20,616 nt of DNA from Gammaproteobacteria bacterium (GCA_028293725.1 JAQGOE010000293.1:1-20616), one strand, 5' to 3'. Shown: positions 8,866 to 18,614, numbered from the stretch's first letter. Notes: generated from the sequence alone by a model not told the origin. Numbers and translations are program-made.

Positions 8866-11800
8866 ATGAACATTTCCTCCGTGTTCATCGAGCGGCCCAT
8901 TTTCGCTGCGGTGCTGGCGATCCTGATCTCCGTGGCCGGCTTGCTGTCCATACCGTCGCTGCCCATCAGCGAGTATCCCGAGATCGTTCCGCCGACCGTG
9001 GTCGTGAGCGGGACATATCCGGGCGCTTCGCCGAAGACCATTGCCGAAACGGTCATCACGCCGCTCGAGCAACAGATCAACGGCGTCGAGAACGCAATCT
9101 ACACCAACTCCGTCGCGACCCCGGACGGCAACTTCTCGATCACGGTGACCTTCAAGCTCGGAACCAACCTCGACATCGCGCAGGTGCAGACCCAGAACCG
9201 GGTCTCCCAGGCAGAGCCACGGTTGCCGGACGTGGTGCGCCAGGTCGGTCTGATCACCCAGAAGAAGTCGCCGGATCTCACCATGGTGGTGTTCCTGAAG
9301 TCGGCCGATGGCCGCTATGACTCGCTTTACCTGCGCAACTACGCGGTCATCCAGATCCGGGACGTGTTGGCGCGCATCACCGGCATGGGCGACGTGGAGG
9401 TGTTCGGCTCGGGCGACTACGCCATGCGCCTGTGGCTCGACCCCCCCAAGATGGCTTCTCTCGGCCTGGATGTCGACCAGGTTCTGGCGGCGGTACGCGA
9501 GCAGAACGTTCAGGTCGCGGCGGGTCAGATCGGCGGCCAGCCGTCGCTGCCGGGAGTCGAGTTCCAATACATCGTCAACGCGCAGGGCCGGCTCCAGACC
9601 GAGGAGGAATTCGGCAACATCATCGTCAAGAACGGCGCGAATGGCGAGACGACCTACCTGCGCGATATTGCCCGTCTCGAGCTGGGCCCCGAAACCTACG
9701 CCCTGCGCAGCATGTTGGATAGCGGCCCCGCTGTGGCCATTCCCGTGTTCCAGCTGCCCGGCGCTAACGCGCTGCAGCTGTCGGATTCGGTGCGCGCGAC
9801 CATGAAGACGCTCTCCAAGAGCTTCCCCGAAGGCGTGACCTACGAGATCGACTACGATCCGACCGTATTCGTACGCCACTCCATCGAGGCGGTCATTCAC
9901 ACCCTGTTCGAAGCCGTCGGGTTGGTCGTGCTGGTCGTAATTCTGTTCCTGCAGACCTGGCGCGCGAGCATCATTCCGCTGGTCGCGGTCCCCGTGGCCA
10001 TCGTGGGTACCCTCGCGGCACTTTTGGCGGCCGGATTCTCTATCAACTCACTGACGTTGTTCGGCCTGGTGCTCGCCACGGGCATCGTGGTCGACGATGC
10101 CATCGTGGTCGTCGAGAATATCGAGCGAAAAATCGAGGAGGGGTTGCCGCCGCGCCAGGCGGCGCACGCGGCGATGAAGGAGGTCACCCGCCCCATCATC
10201 TCCATCATGTTGGTGTTGTGCGCGGTCTTCGTGCCCGTGGCGTTCGTGAGCGGTCTCACCGGACAGTTCTATCGGCAGTTCGGCATCACGATCGCGGCCA
10301 GCACGCTCATCTCCACTTTCAACTCCCTCACCCTGTCGCCGGCGTTGGCCGCGCTGTTGCTCAAGCCCCGGACCGCGCCGCCGGACTGGTTTCAACGCGG
10401 TATCAACCGCGTCCTGGGACGATTTTTCGGGCTCTTCAATCGTGTCTTCGAGCGAGGCTCCGCGGGCTACGGCCGCGCGGTGCGGCGCATCGTCGCGATG
10501 CGCTGGGTCGTTCTGGGAATCTTCGTCGCCCTGTTGGTCTGCACCTGGGGGATTTTCCGCATCGTGCCGGGTGGCTTCATCCCAGCGCAGGACAAACAGT
10601 ATCTGATCGCGATCGTGCAGTTGCCGGACGCCGCCTCGCTGGACCGCACCGAAAAGGTGGTCAGACAGGTCTCCGAGCTTGCTACACACACGCCCGGTGT
10701 CGCGCATGCGATTGGCTTCACCGGCCTGTCGGTGCAGGGCTTCGTGAACCTGAGCAACGCGGCCGTCATCTTCTTCCCACTGACGGCCTTCGAGGAGCGC
10801 ACCACGAAGGACTTGTCGGCCGGCGCGATCGTGGCGACACTCAACAAGAAGTTCAGCACGATTCGCGACGCCACGATTTTTGCCGTGCCGCCGCCGCCCG
10901 TGCAGGGTTTGGGCACCACCGGTGGATTCAAACTCTATATCCAGGATCGCGGTGCGCACGGCTATGACGAGCTCGCTCGCGTCATCGGCGAGGTGCTCAC
11001 CAAGGCCCGGCAACAGCATGAGATCAACCCGTACGCCACGTACACGACCTACCAGAACAGCGTGCCGCAGCTATGGGCCGATGTGGACCGGGTCAAGGCG
11101 AAGCGCCAGGCAGTACCGCTGTCGAACGTGTTCGATACCTTGCAGGCTTACCTGGGTTCCGTCTATGTCAACGACTTCAATCGTTTCGGCCGCACGTTCC
11201 GCGTCTATGCGCAGGCCGAGGCTCGTTATCGCAGTAAGCCGGAAGATATCTCGGACCTGAAGACCCGCAATCTGCGCGGCGACATGGTGCCCCTGGGTGC
11301 CGTTGCCGACATCAGCTTTCAGGCGGGTCCCGACCGCGTGTCGCATTACAACGTGTATCTCGCCGCGGACATCAATGGAGGCGGGGCCCCTGGGATCTCC
11401 TCAGGGCAGGCCACCGCGGCCATGGAGCGAGTTCTGAACGAGACCTTGCCGAATGGCTTCGGCTACGAGTGGACGGATCTGACCTTCCAACAGAAGAGCG
11501 CCGGCAGCACGGCCCTGTTCGTTTTTCCCATCTGCGTCATGTTGGTGTTCCTGATTCTTTCCGCGCAGTACGAGAGCTGGGGGCTGCCGCTGGCGGTCAT
11601 TCTCATCGTCCCCATGTGCCTGCTGTTTGCCATGTTGGGTGTGTTTTTGAAGGGCTCGGACAACAACGTGCTGACCCAGATCGGCTTCATTGTGCTGGTC
11701 GGGCTCGCCTGTAAGAACGCGATTCTGATCGTTGAATTCGCCCGGGATGGCGTCGAGCGTGGCTTGTCGCCCATCGAGGCCGCGATCGAGGCCTGCCGCC

Positions 11801-12087
11801 TGCGTCTGCGCCCCATCCTGATGACCTCATTTGCGTTCATTATGGGCGTGGTGCCCCTGGTGACGGCGACCGGTGCGGGTAGTGAGATGCGCCAGGCGAT
11901 CGGTATCGCCGTGTTCTCGGGCATGCTGGGCGTGACGCTGTTCGGATTGTTCTTGACGCCGGTGTTTTTCGTGACTATCGAAAAGGCTGTGCAGAAACAT
12001 CCGGATGAGGATCCGGGCTCTGCGGCGGCACCGACATCGGCCTCCGGACCTGCGCTCACGACGGCCGAGGAACCGCCCCGTGCGTAG
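8866..12087 (+). CDS. RND multidrug efflux transporter, HAE-1 family (MexF/OqxB type)
   Basis: 1073 residues, the normal HAE-1 length. It starts MNISSVFIERPIFAAVLAIL, the first membrane helix, followed by a large periplasmic porter loop. The second helix cluster contains HTLFEAVGLVVLVVILFLQ and WRASIIPLVAVPVAIVGT. The proton-relay pair Asp410-Asp411 in VVDDAIVVVEN (helix 4) and Lys950 in LACKNAILIVEFA (helix 10) are present, so the pump looks functional. It is a proton-driven exporter in the inner membrane acting with the adaptor upstream and the channel downstream. Sequence around helices 2-4 is closest to MexF/OqxB among the pumps I know. The ATG lies 4 bases after the adaptor stop, with AAGGGGA upstream inside the adaptor's last codons. 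The stop overlaps the channel start by 8 bases. Confidence 0.97.
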   Translation: MNISSVFIERPIFAAVLAILISVAGLLSIPSLPISEYPEIVPPTVVVSGTYPGASPKTIAETVITPLEQQINGVENAIYTNSVATPDGNFSITVTFKLGTNLDIAQVQTQNRVSQAEPRLPDVVRQVGLITQKKSPDLTMVVFLKSADGRYDSLYLRNYAVIQIRDVLARITGMGDVEVFGSGDYAMRLWLDPPKMASLGLDVDQVLAAVREQNVQVAAGQIGGQPSLPGVEFQYIVNAQGRLQTEEEFGNIIVKNGANGETTYLRDIARLELGPETYALRSMLDSGPAVAIPVFQLPGANALQLSDSVRATMKTLSKSFPEGVTYEIDYDPTVFVRHSIEAVIHTLFEAVGLVVLVVILFLQTWRASIIPLVAVPVAIVGTLAALLAAGFSINSLTLFGLVLATGIVVDDAIVVVENIERKIEEGLPPRQAAHAAMKEVTRPIISIMLVLCAVFVPVAFVSGLTGQFYRQFGITIAASTLISTFNSLTLSPALAALLLKPRTAPPDWFQRGINRVLGRFFGLFNRVFERGSAGYGRAVRRIVAMRWVVLGIFVALLVCTWGIFRIVPGGFIPAQDKQYLIAIVQLPDAASLDRTEKVVRQVSELATHTPGVAHAIGFTGLSVQGFVNLSNAAVIFFPLTAFEERTTKDLSAGAIVATLNKKFSTIRDATIFAVPPPPVQGLGTTGGFKLYIQDRGAHGYDELARVIGEVLTKARQQHEINPYATYTTYQNSVPQLWADVDRVKAKRQAVPLSNVFDTLQAYLGSVYVNDFNRFGRTFRVYAQAEARYRSKPEDISDLKTRNLRGDMVPLGAVADISFQAGPDRVSHYNVYLAADINGGGAPGISSGQATAAMERVLNETLPNGFGYEWTDLTFQQKSAGSTALFVFPICVMLVFLILSAQYESWGLPLAVILIVPMCLLFAMLGVFLKGSDNNVLTQIGFIVLVGLACKNAILIVEFARDGVERGLSPIEAAIEACRLRLRPILMTSFAFIMGVVPLVTATGAGSEMRQAIGIAVFSGMLGVTLFGLFLTPVFFVTIEKAVQKHPDEDPGSAAAPTSASGPALTTAEEPPRA

Positions 12088-13522
12088 CTCCATCAGAAAC
12101 GTCGTGCAGAGCTTGCTGTCAACGTCGGGCGCGGCTCTTCTCATTCTCGCCGGGTGTGCAGTGGGGCCCGACTATCACCGGCCAGCGACTCCAGTCGACA
12201 CGCACTACACGAACGCCGGGCAGCCCGGGTTCGCCGAAGGTCAGGCGCTGGAACAGTATTGGACGAGCTTCGCCGATCCATTGCTCAATAGCCTGGTCGA
12301 CGACGCCGTCGGTCATAACAAGGATCTCGCCACCGCCGCGGCCAACCTGCGCGCGGCGCGGGCCGCCCGGCGCCTGGCCGGATTCGATCAGTTTCCGACA
12401 GTCACCTTCTCCGGCGCCTACACCCACAATCTCTACGCCCAGCAACAATTGCCGTTTGTCGATCAGCATGACCGTGAATTCGACACGGCCGATGCTGGCT
12501 TCCAGGGCCTGTGGGAGTTGGATCTTTTCGGCCGTGTGAGGCGCAACGTGGAGGCGGCGCGTGCCGATGTGGGTGCGGCGACCGCGACGTTGCAGGATGC
12601 TCGCGTCAGCGTCATCGCCGAGGTGGCGCGCGACTACTTCGTGCTGCGTGGCTTGCAGGATCAGTTGGCGCTCACACAGCGCAACGCCGAGAACCAACTC
12701 AACACTTTGAAGCTCACGCGTGTGCGCCTGGAGGCGGGCAGGGGCAATGAGCTCGACACCGCGCGCGCCGACGCGCAGTGGCGTACCACGTTGGCCTCGA
12801 TTCCCACGCTGGAAGCGTTGATCGCCACGACGATGTATCGGATCAGCGTGTTGACCGGCCGCCAGCCGGTGGCCTTGAACGAGCGGTTGCAGCCACAGCC
12901 CGCGCCCAACCTGCCGCCCTTGAACTCAATAGGCACCCCGGAGTTGCTGCTCAGGCGGCGGCCCGACATCCGGATCGCGGAGCGGCGCCTCGCGGGCGCG
13001 ACGGCGCGCGTCGGCGTTGCAGTGGGCGACCTGTTTCCCAAGGTTACCCTTACCGGAAGCTTCGGCTATATCGCGCCCACGTTCGGGGATCTCGGGCAGG
13101 GCGAGGCGCGCTTTTTCTCGATAGGCCCGGGCATCTCCTGGGCAGCGTTCGATCTCGGCAGGGTGCGCGCACGCATCAGCACGGCGCGGGCCGAAACCGA
13201 TGCGGCATTTTCGAGCTATGAGGGCGCAGTTTTGAATGCGCTGGAGGATACCGAGGGCGCGCTCGTCAGCTACGGCCGCTCACAGTCGCATCGTGAGTCG
13301 CTGGCCGGCGCGGCGGCGGCCAGCGATAAAGCCTCCGACCTGGCCCGCAAGCGATTCGAAGGCGGCTTGGTGGATTTCCTCGAAGTGCTCGACGCTGAGC
13401 GCACGGCACTCACCGCGGAGCTGGTGTTCTCCCAGAGCCGGACGGACGAGGCCACCTCATTGATTGCCGTCTATAAGGCGCTCGGCGCCGGCTGGGATCT
13501 GCCTGGACCTGGACCGCAATGA
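12080..13522 (+). CDS. Outer membrane efflux channel lipoprotein (NodT/OprM family)
   Basis: 480 residues from GTG 12080, which overlaps the transporter stop by 8 bases (GTGCGTAG) and has GAGGAA 7 bases upstream. The signal ends LILAGC with the lipidated Cys at 26, followed by the family hallmark AVGPDYHRP. Two OEP repeats follow, each with long helical hairpins: the first around LATAAANLRAARAARRLAG, the second around LLRRRPDIRIAERRLAGATA, and a closing FEGGLVDFLEVLDAERTAL. TolC-like channels of this family trimerise into a beta-barrel and alpha-tunnel through the outer membrane and periplasm. Position and coupling mark it as the dedicated channel of this pump. Upstream in-frame ATGs, inside the transporter gene, would destroy the signal peptide and are rejected. 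The gene ends 15 bases before the convergent small exported protein gene. Confidence 0.95.
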   Translation: MRSSIRNVVQSLLSTSGAALLILAGCAVGPDYHRPATPVDTHYTNAGQPGFAEGQALEQYWTSFADPLLNSLVDDAVGHNKDLATAAANLRAARAARRLAGFDQFPTVTFSGAYTHNLYAQQQLPFVDQHDREFDTADAGFQGLWELDLFGRVRRNVEAARADVGAATATLQDARVSVIAEVARDYFVLRGLQDQLALTQRNAENQLNTLKLTRVRLEAGRGNELDTARADAQWRTTLASIPTLEALIATTMYRISVLTGRQPVALNERLQPQPAPNLPPLNSIGTPELLLRRRPDIRIAERRLAGATARVGVAVGDLFPKVTLTGSFGYIAPTFGDLGQGEARFFSIGPGISWAAFDLGRVRARISTARAETDAAFSSYEGAVLNALEDTEGALVSYGRSQSHRESLAGAAAASDKASDLARKRFEGGLVDFLEVLDAERTALTAELVFSQSRTDEATSLIAVYKALGAGWDLPGPGPQ

Positions 13523-13537
13523 TCGCGCGACCGCTAA

Positions 13538-13990
13538 TTACTTGCCCGAGGGATTTCCGCTCGGCATTTGCTGTCTCGCCGCCATGTCCTTGCTGTCCCG
13601 GTTCTGCGCCTTCATCTGGTCCGCGGACTTGCATACCTTCTGCGCGAAACGCGTGCCTAGTGGCTGCTCGCTGCGGCAGTACAGCACCTCGTCGCCCCGG
13701 CCCTTCTGGGGCCGGTAACCCTGCGCGAGCAACTGGCTCACCTCGGCGTTCGTCAGGGTTTTGTCATCCAGCACCAGCCTCTCCGGCTTGGCGGCCGCCG
13801 GCGCCGTCGTCCCAGGGTCGGCTTTGGGCTGCGCGGCGTTTGCCGCCGATGTGCCATCCGCGCTAACCGCGGTGGCTGACGCCACGGACTTATCCGCGTC
13901 GACTGTCTTGGGTGCGGGGGGATCGCCCGCGACGACTTGCGTGGCGACGCAAGCGAAAAGTACAGGCATCAGACGAACGAAGGTATTCAC
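13538..13990 (-). CDS. Small exported protein with a conserved-looking Cys pair, function unknown
   Basis: 150 residues from a GTG at 13990, with AGGGAG 10 bases upstream. A clear Sec signal peptide (MNTFVRLMPVLFACVATQVVA, cut before GDPP) is followed by a low-complexity Ala/Asp/Thr/Pro linker to about residue 70 and then a short compact region: LDDKTLTNAEVSQLLAQGY, with two cysteines in LYCRSEQPLGTRFAQKVCKS. The tail is Gln/Met/Lys-rich. I have an impression of similar Cys-Arg...Gly-Thr/Ser-Arg...Val-Cys modules in small secreted proteins of Xanthomonads and relatives, but I cannot name a family or function. The two cysteines probably form a disulfide in the periplasm. It is transcribed alone, convergent with the efflux channel and divergent from recA, with a 234-base gap to recA. 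Confidence 0.75.
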   Translation of the reverse strand: MNTFVRLMPVLFACVATQVVAGDPPAPKTVDADKSVASATAVSADGTSAANAAQPKADPGTTAPAAAKPERLVLDDKTLTNAEVSQLLAQGYRPQKGRGDEVLYCRSEQPLGTRFAQKVCKSADQMKAQNRDSKDMAARQQMPSGNPSGK

Positions 13991-14165
13991 AGCACTCGCG
14001 CTCCCTGGATTTTTTGATGCGAACGAGACAGTTATTGCCTCAAGAGCGGCGTGCCGTCAACTAGGCTATACAGTGTCATCAATTCAGCCCCACTGGATAC
14101 GCGGCGAAATCGTCGAAATAACATCAAAACGCGCACGATGTGAGCATTCCAGTCGCGATTTCTTG

Positions 14166-14174
14166 TGAGATAAT
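14166..14174 (+). promoter_or_regulatory. Extended -10 promoter element of recA
   Basis: TGAGATAAT reads as an extended -10 (TG-n-GATAAT, five of six matches to TATAAT). It would start transcription near 14181 and leave a leader of about 45 bases with GGGAAG 6 bases before the recA ATG. The -35 position has only a weak match, usual for extended -10 promoters. Confidence 0.45.
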
Positions 14175-14224
14175 GAGGGCCTTCAAAACAGCCCCTCCCC
14201 ACCGACACTGACGGGAAGTACGAG

Positions 14225-15259
14225 ATGGAAGATAACCGCAAAAAGGCTCTGAGCGCCGCACTGGGCCAGATCGAAAAGCAATTCGGCAAAGGCTCGGTGA
14301 TGCGCCTCGGTGATGCTGCGTCGTCCTATGACGTGGAGGCGATTTCCACCGGCTCGCTCGGCCTCGATATCGCACTGGGAATAGGCGGTCTGCCGAAAGG
14401 TCGGGTCGTTGAGATCTACGGACCGGAATCGTCGGGTAAAACCACGCTCACTCTACAGGTGATCGCCGAAGTGCAGCGTAATGGCGGCACCGCAGCTTTC
14501 GTCGACGCGGAACACGCGCTCGACCCGAGTTATGCCGAGAAACTCGGCGTGAACATCAATGATCTGCTGGTGTCGCAGCCCGATACGGGAGAGCAGGCGC
14601 TCGAGATCACCGACATGCTCGTGCGCTCGAGCGCCGTGGACATTGTCGTCATCGACTCTGTCGCCGCGCTTACGCCGAAGGCGGAGATCGAGGGTGAGAT
14701 GGGCGAGATGCAGGTTGGTCTGCATGCACGTCTCATGTCGCAGGCACTGCGCAAGCTCACGGGCAACATCAAGCGCTCGAACACCATCGTCGTCTTCATC
14801 AACCAGATCCGTATGAAGATCGGCGTTATGTTTGGTAGTCCGGAAACTACGACCGGTGGTAACGCGTTGAAGTTCTACGCCTCCGTGCGTCTCGACATCC
14901 GTCGCATCGGCGCCATCAAGAATGGCGAGGAAGTGACCGGCAACATGACGCGCGTAAAAGTGGTGAAGAACAAAGTTGCTCCGCCGTTCCGCGAAGCTGA
15001 GTTCGAGATCATGTACGGCCAAGGCATCTCCCGCGAAGGCGAGATCATCGAGCTCGCCAGCGCCAACGGAATCATCGACAAGTCCGGTGCGTGGTACTCC
15101 TACAAGGGCAACCGCATCGGGCAGGGTAAGGACAACGTCCGTACCTTCCTGCAGGGCAATAAAGAAATGGCCCGCGAGATCGAGGATCAGGTCCGCGCCA
15201 AGTTGTTGCCGCCGAAGGTGGTACCTCGCAGGGATGGGGACCAGGCGAACATCGCGTAG
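14225..15259 (+). CDS. recA: Recombinase RecA
   Basis: 344 residues, full length. Walker [10 protein letters not shown] is at residues 66-74, exactly the E. coli numbering; Walker B is [12 protein letters not shown]. The L1 loop ([20 protein letters not shown]) and L2 loop ([17 protein letters not shown]) are intact, with the C-terminal domain following. RecA forms filaments on single-stranded DNA, drives strand exchange and, in SOS-competent bacteria, stimulates LexA self-cleavage. The ATG has GGGAAG 6 bases upstream and a likely extended -10 promoter about 50 bases upstream. It heads a recA-recX-alaS run on the plus strand. No lexA gene is adjacent, and no full CTG-N10-CAG box is seen in the leader, so SOS control here is not evident from sequence. 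Confidence 0.99.
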   Translation: MEDNRKKALSAALGQIEKQFGKGSVMRLGDAASSYDVEAISTGSLGLDIALGIGGLPKGRVVEIYGPESSGKTTLTLQVIAEVQRNGGTAAFVDAEHALDPSYAEKLGVNINDLLVSQPDTGEQALEITDMLVRSSAVDIVVIDSVAALTPKAEIEGEMGEMQVGLHARLMSQALRKLTGNIKRSNTIVVFINQIRMKIGVMFGSPETTTGGNALKFYASVRLDIRRIGAIKNGEEVTGNMTRVKVVKNKVAPPFREAEFEIMYGQGISREGEIIELASANGIIDKSGAWYSYKGNRIGQGKDNVRTFLQGNKEMAREIEDQVRAKLLPPKVVPRRDGDQANIA

Positions 15260-15359
15260 CCATCCCGGGGCGAGTGTCGAGGTCCGTCAGAATAGGCAGT
15301 CGCGCTGATGGCAGACTACGGCCGGCAGTTTTTGACGCGTTAGGCGGCGGCGCACGCTC

Positions 15360-15869
15360 ATGGGTACTCTGAGGCGAAGGCGTCCCGGTGATCCCGACAA
15401 GGCTTTGGCCAAGGCTCGGGACCCGGAGGCCGCGCGAATGGCCGCCATAGCCTTATTGGCCCGGCGGGATTTTGCGAGTGGCGAGTTGCGCCAGAAGCTC
15501 GGATCGCAGGGCTACGACGCGGCTGTGGCGGCCGCTGTCGTTGCAGAGCTCACGGACGCGCGCGCCCTCGATGATGGCCGCTATGCCGAAAATTATGTCG
15601 CCTACCACTCCGGGCGGGGCCACGGGCCCGTGCGGATTGGCGCGGATCTGCGCTCTCTGGGGGTCCCCGCCGATCTCATCGCGGCGGCTCTCGCGACCGG
15701 ACCGGACTGGCGAGAGCTGGCGCGTGCGATCCGAATCCGTAAATTCGGCGCTGAACCCCCCGAAGAGTGGACTGAAAAGACGCGCCAAGCGCGTTTTTTG
15801 CAGTATCGTGGCTTTTCATCGGATCATATCCGAGCGGCCACTGGCGCCGAATTCGACCCGGATTCATAA
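15360..15869 (+). CDS. recX: Regulatory protein RecX
   Basis: 169 residues with the RecX three-helix repeat pattern. Repeat 1 is [25 protein letters not shown], repeat 2 is [39 protein letters not shown], and the C-terminal repeat includes [31 protein letters not shown]. RecX binds in the RecA filament groove and limits its activity and extension. The gene lies 100 bases after recA, the usual place. The gap shows no convincing terminator or promoter, so read-through from recA is likely. The start at ATG 15360 has only a weak GGCGG upstream; the first 20 Arg/Asp/Lys-rich residues are poorly constrained and Met27 is an alternative. The stop is 2 bases before the alaS TTG. Confidence 0.93.
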   Translation: MGTLRRRRPGDPDKALAKARDPEAARMAAIALLARRDFASGELRQKLGSQGYDAAVAAAVVAELTDARALDDGRYAENYVAYHSGRGHGPVRIGADLRSLGVPADLIAAALATGPDWRELARAIRIRKFGAEPPEEWTEKTRQARFLQYRGFSSDHIRAATGAEFDPDS

Positions 15870-15871
15870 AA

Positions 15872-18568
15872 TTGAGCACAGCTTCTTATTCGAAGGCTGC
15901 GGACGTCCGCAGTGCCTTTCTGGAATTCTTTCGCGAGCGTGGCCACTCGGTGGTGCCGTCCAGCCCCCTCGTACCCGGAAACGACCCGACCCTGCTGTTC
16001 ACGAACGCGGGGATGGTGCAGTTCAAGGACGTCTTTCTCGGTAAAGACAAGCGCGACTACGTCCGCGCGACCTCGAGCCAGCGTTGCGTGCGCGCCGGTG
16101 GTAAACACAACGATCTGGAGAATGTGGGCTACACGGCTCGCCATCACACCTTCTTCGAGATGCTGGGGAATTTCTCGTTCGGAGACTATTTCAAGCGTGA
16201 TGCAATCCGTTTTGCGTGGGACTTCCTCACGGGGACCCTGAAACTCGACCCCAAGCGGTTATGGGTCACGGTCTTTCGTGACGACGATGAGGCCGCGAAT
16301 ATCTGGCTCGAGGAGATGGGCGTTCCGAAAGATCGCTTCACTCGCCTGGGCGAGAAGTCGAACTTCTGGGCGATGGGCGATACCGGGCCGTGCGGTCCCT
16401 GCAGCGAGATTTTCTACGATCATGGTCCGCACATTCCCGGCGGGCCGCCGGGCTCTCCTGACGAAGACGGCGATCGTTATGTGGAAATCTGGAACCTCGT
16501 ATTCATGCAATACGAGCGCTCGGCGGATGGCAAGCTGACACCGCTGCCGAAGCCCTCGGTCGACACCGGCATGGGCCTCGAGCGCATTGCCGCCGTCATG
16601 CAGGGCGTGCATTCCAACTATGACATCGACCTCTTCAAGAACATCATTCGCGCGGCGGCTGACCTTGCGAAGACGACGGACCTGGCTTCGAGCTCGCTGC
16701 GTGTGATCGCCGATCACATCCGGGCCTGCTCGTTTCTCGTCGTTGACGGCGTGTCGCCATCGAATGAAGGGCGCGGCTACGTGCTGCGCCGGATCATCCG
16801 GCGTGCCATCCGGCACGGCTACAAGCTGGGTATTCAGGAGGCGTTTTTCTACAAACTCGTTCCAGTGCTGGAGCGGGAAATGGGCGCGGCGTTTCCAGAG
16901 CTGACGCGCGGGCGCAGTCATGTAGAGCGTGTGTTGAAGCAGGAGGAGGAGCGTTTCGCCGAGACGCTGGCGAACGGAATGTCACTGCTCGAGGGCGCCA
17001 TCAGGAATCTCAAGGGCAGTGAGATCGACGGACCTACGGTCTTCAAACTCTACGACACCTACGGCTTTCCGGCGGACCTCACGGCGGACATCGCTCGTGA
17101 GCGCGGACTCAGCATCGACCAGGCGGGATTCGACATCGCGATGGAGGAGCAGCGCAAGCGCTCCCAGGATGCGAGCAAGTTTGGTGTTGATTTACGGGGC
17201 GGCGCATCGATCGACTCGCGCACGCTGTTTCAGGGTTATGAGGGTCTCGAGGCGCAGGGGCATATCGTTGCGCTGTTGAAGGCTGGCGCACCTGTCGATT
17301 CGCTTAGCGCGGGTGATGAGGGCGAGGTCATTCTCGACCGCACTCCCTTCTATGCGGAGTCGGGCGGACAAGTTGGGGACGCGGGGACTCTCTCCGGCGT
17401 GGCCACGGGCGCTGCCAAAGATGCAAAGCTGGCGAAGGCCATGGCGTCTTTGACATTGACACCGCCGGCATCGTCACCCGCGAAATTCTTGGTGGAGGAC
17501 ACGCAGAAGCGTGGCGCCGCGCATTCGCATATCGGCCGAGTGACGGAAGGCGAGCTCCGCATTGGCGATACGCTCGCTGCGCACGTGGACGGCGCGCGAC
17601 GGCGCGCGACGGCGCTGAATCACAGCGCCACGCACCTGTTGCACGCGGCCTTGCGTAAGGTTTTGGGTACACACGTGCAGCAGAAGGGCTCACTGGTGGC
17701 GCCCGATCGGTTGCGCTTTGACTTCTCGCATTTCGAGCCGATTACGGCCGTGGAGTTGCGTGAGATCGAGCGCCTGGTGAACGAGCAGATCCGTCTCAAC
17801 ACAGAGGCGGAAACCAAGGTTATGGACTACGAAGGTGCCGTAGCCGCGGGGGCGATGGCCCTGTTTGGCGAGAAATACGAGAAGGACGTGCGCGTGTTGC
17901 GTATCGGCGAATTCTCGATGGAGCTGTGCGGCGGCACACACGTTGGCCGCTCTGGCGATATCGGTTTCTTCAAGATCACGAGCGAGGGCGGGGTTGCCGC
18001 CGGCGTACGTCGTATCGAGGCAATCACCGGGGAGGCCGCGGTGGAATACGTTGAGCAGAGCGAGGCTCTGTTGAAAGATGTTGCCGGCCTGCTGCGCGGC
18101 TCGCGTGAGGATCTGCGGGAGAAAGTACGCGACGCGCTCGACCGTGTGCGTCAGATGGAAAAAGAGGTCCGGGCGCTGAAGGACAAGTTGGCTTCCGGGC
18201 AGGGGGTCGACCTGGCTTCCGGCGCAATCGATGTGAACGGAGTGAAGGTCGTCGCGTCCAAGGTGGAGGGAGCCGACGCGGGCGCGTTACGTAACGCGGT
18301 CGACCAACTGAAGGACAAACTCAAGTCGGCTGTCGTGGTGCTGGCCTCTGTGGAAAGTCCCTCCAAAGTGGTTCTTGTTGTCGGCGTTACAGCTGATCAG
18401 ACTACACGCGTCAAGGCGGGCGAGCTGGTTGGGGCGATTGCCGCACAGATCGGCGGTCGCGGCGGTGGCCGACCTGACTTCGCACAGGCGGGCGGCAGCA
18501 ATCCGGCCGCACTCGATGCGGCGTTGGCCTCGGTGCATGACCTGGTGCGTGCGAAGCTAGGGGCTTGA
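15872..18568 (+). CDS. alaS: Alanine--tRNA ligase
   Basis: 898 residues, slightly longer than E. coli AlaS. The class II catalytic domain opens with [37 protein letters not shown] and includes [18 protein letters not shown] (motif 2). The editing domain carries the zinc/deacylation residues His584 and His588 in [13 protein letters not shown], and Cys686 and His690 in [15 protein letters not shown] coiled helix ([25 protein letters not shown]) and the Gly-rich DHHA1 C-Ala domain end the protein. It charges tRNA-Ala and hydrolyses Ser- or Gly-tRNA-Ala in the cytosol. The only plausible start is TTG at 15872, 2 bases after the recX stop and without a Shine-Dalgarno, so expression may depend on coupling to recX. 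A short 10-bp tandem repeat sits at 17588-17616. Confidence 0.98.
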   Translation: MSTASYSKAADVRSAFLEFFRERGHSVVPSSPLVPGNDPTLLFTNAGMVQFKDVFLGKDKRDYVRATSSQRCVRAGGKHNDLENVGYTARHHTFFEMLGNFSFGDYFKRDAIRFAWDFLTGTLKLDPKRLWVTVFRDDDEAANIWLEEMGVPKDRFTRLGEKSNFWAMGDTGPCGPCSEIFYDHGPHIPGGPPGSPDEDGDRYVEIWNLVFMQYERSADGKLTPLPKPSVDTGMGLERIAAVMQGVHSNYDIDLFKNIIRAAADLAKTTDLASSSLRVIADHIRACSFLVVDGVSPSNEGRGYVLRRIIRRAIRHGYKLGIQEAFFYKLVPVLEREMGAAFPELTRGRSHVERVLKQEEERFAETLANGMSLLEGAIRNLKGSEIDGPTVFKLYDTYGFPADLTADIARERGLSIDQAGFDIAMEEQRKRSQDASKFGVDLRGGASIDSRTLFQGYEGLEAQGHIVALLKAGAPVDSLSAGDEGEVILDRTPFYAESGGQVGDAGTLSGVATGAAKDAKLAKAMASLTLTPPASSPAKFLVEDTQKRGAAHSHIGRVTEGELRIGDTLAAHVDGARRRATALNHSATHLLHAALRKVLGTHVQQKGSLVAPDRLRFDFSHFEPITAVELREIERLVNEQIRLNTEAETKVMDYEGAVAAGAMALFGEKYEKDVRVLRIGEFSMELCGGTHVGRSGDIGFFKITSEGGVAAGVRRIEAITGEAAVEYVEQSEALLKDVAGLLRGSREDLREKVRDALDRVRQMEKEVRALKDKLASGQGVDLASGAIDVNGVKVVASKVEGADAGALRNAVDQLKDKLKSAVVVLASVESPSKVVLVVGVTADQTTRVKAGELVGAIAAQIGGRGGGRPDFAQAGGSNPAALDAALASVHDLVRAKLGA
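17588..17616 (+). repeat. 10-bp tandem repeat inside alaS
   Basis: GACGGCGCGC occurs twice in a row, followed by a third copy matching in its first eight bases plus a variant end (GACGGCGCT). It encodes [10 protein letters not shown] just before the editing motif. The unit is not a multiple of three. Confidence 0.8.
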
Positions 18569-18580
18569 ATTCACCTGTAC

Positions 18581-18614
18581 GACGGAGCCGGCGGCAAGTG
18601 CCGCCGGCTCCGTC
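18581..18614 (+). terminator. Strong hairpin after alaS (terminator-like, no T-tract)
   Basis: A perfect 16-bp inverted repeat (arms 18581-18596 and 18599-18614, GACGGAGCCGGCGGCA and its complement) with a 2-base centre starts 13 bases after the alaS stop. In RNA it would form a very stable GC-rich stem. It lacks the U-run of an intrinsic terminator, so it may act instead as an RNA-stabilising or Rho-assisted end. Confidence 0.55.

Noticed and set aside
7707..11019. Several long minus-strand open frames opposite the efflux adaptor and transporter (7707-8762, 8716-9900, 10048-11019)
   Set aside because: All are antisense shadows of well-conserved RND genes; their His/Arg/Asp-rich composition matches complemented codons rather than a protein.
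12005..12079. Upstream ATG start for the outer-membrane channel
   Set aside because: It would add 25 Arg-rich residues read from the transporter's 3' end and bury the lipoprotein signal; GTG 12080 has a good ribosome site.
14055..14074. LexA box in front of recA
   Set aside because: Only the right half TATACAGT fits; the left half lacks CTG at the required spacing.
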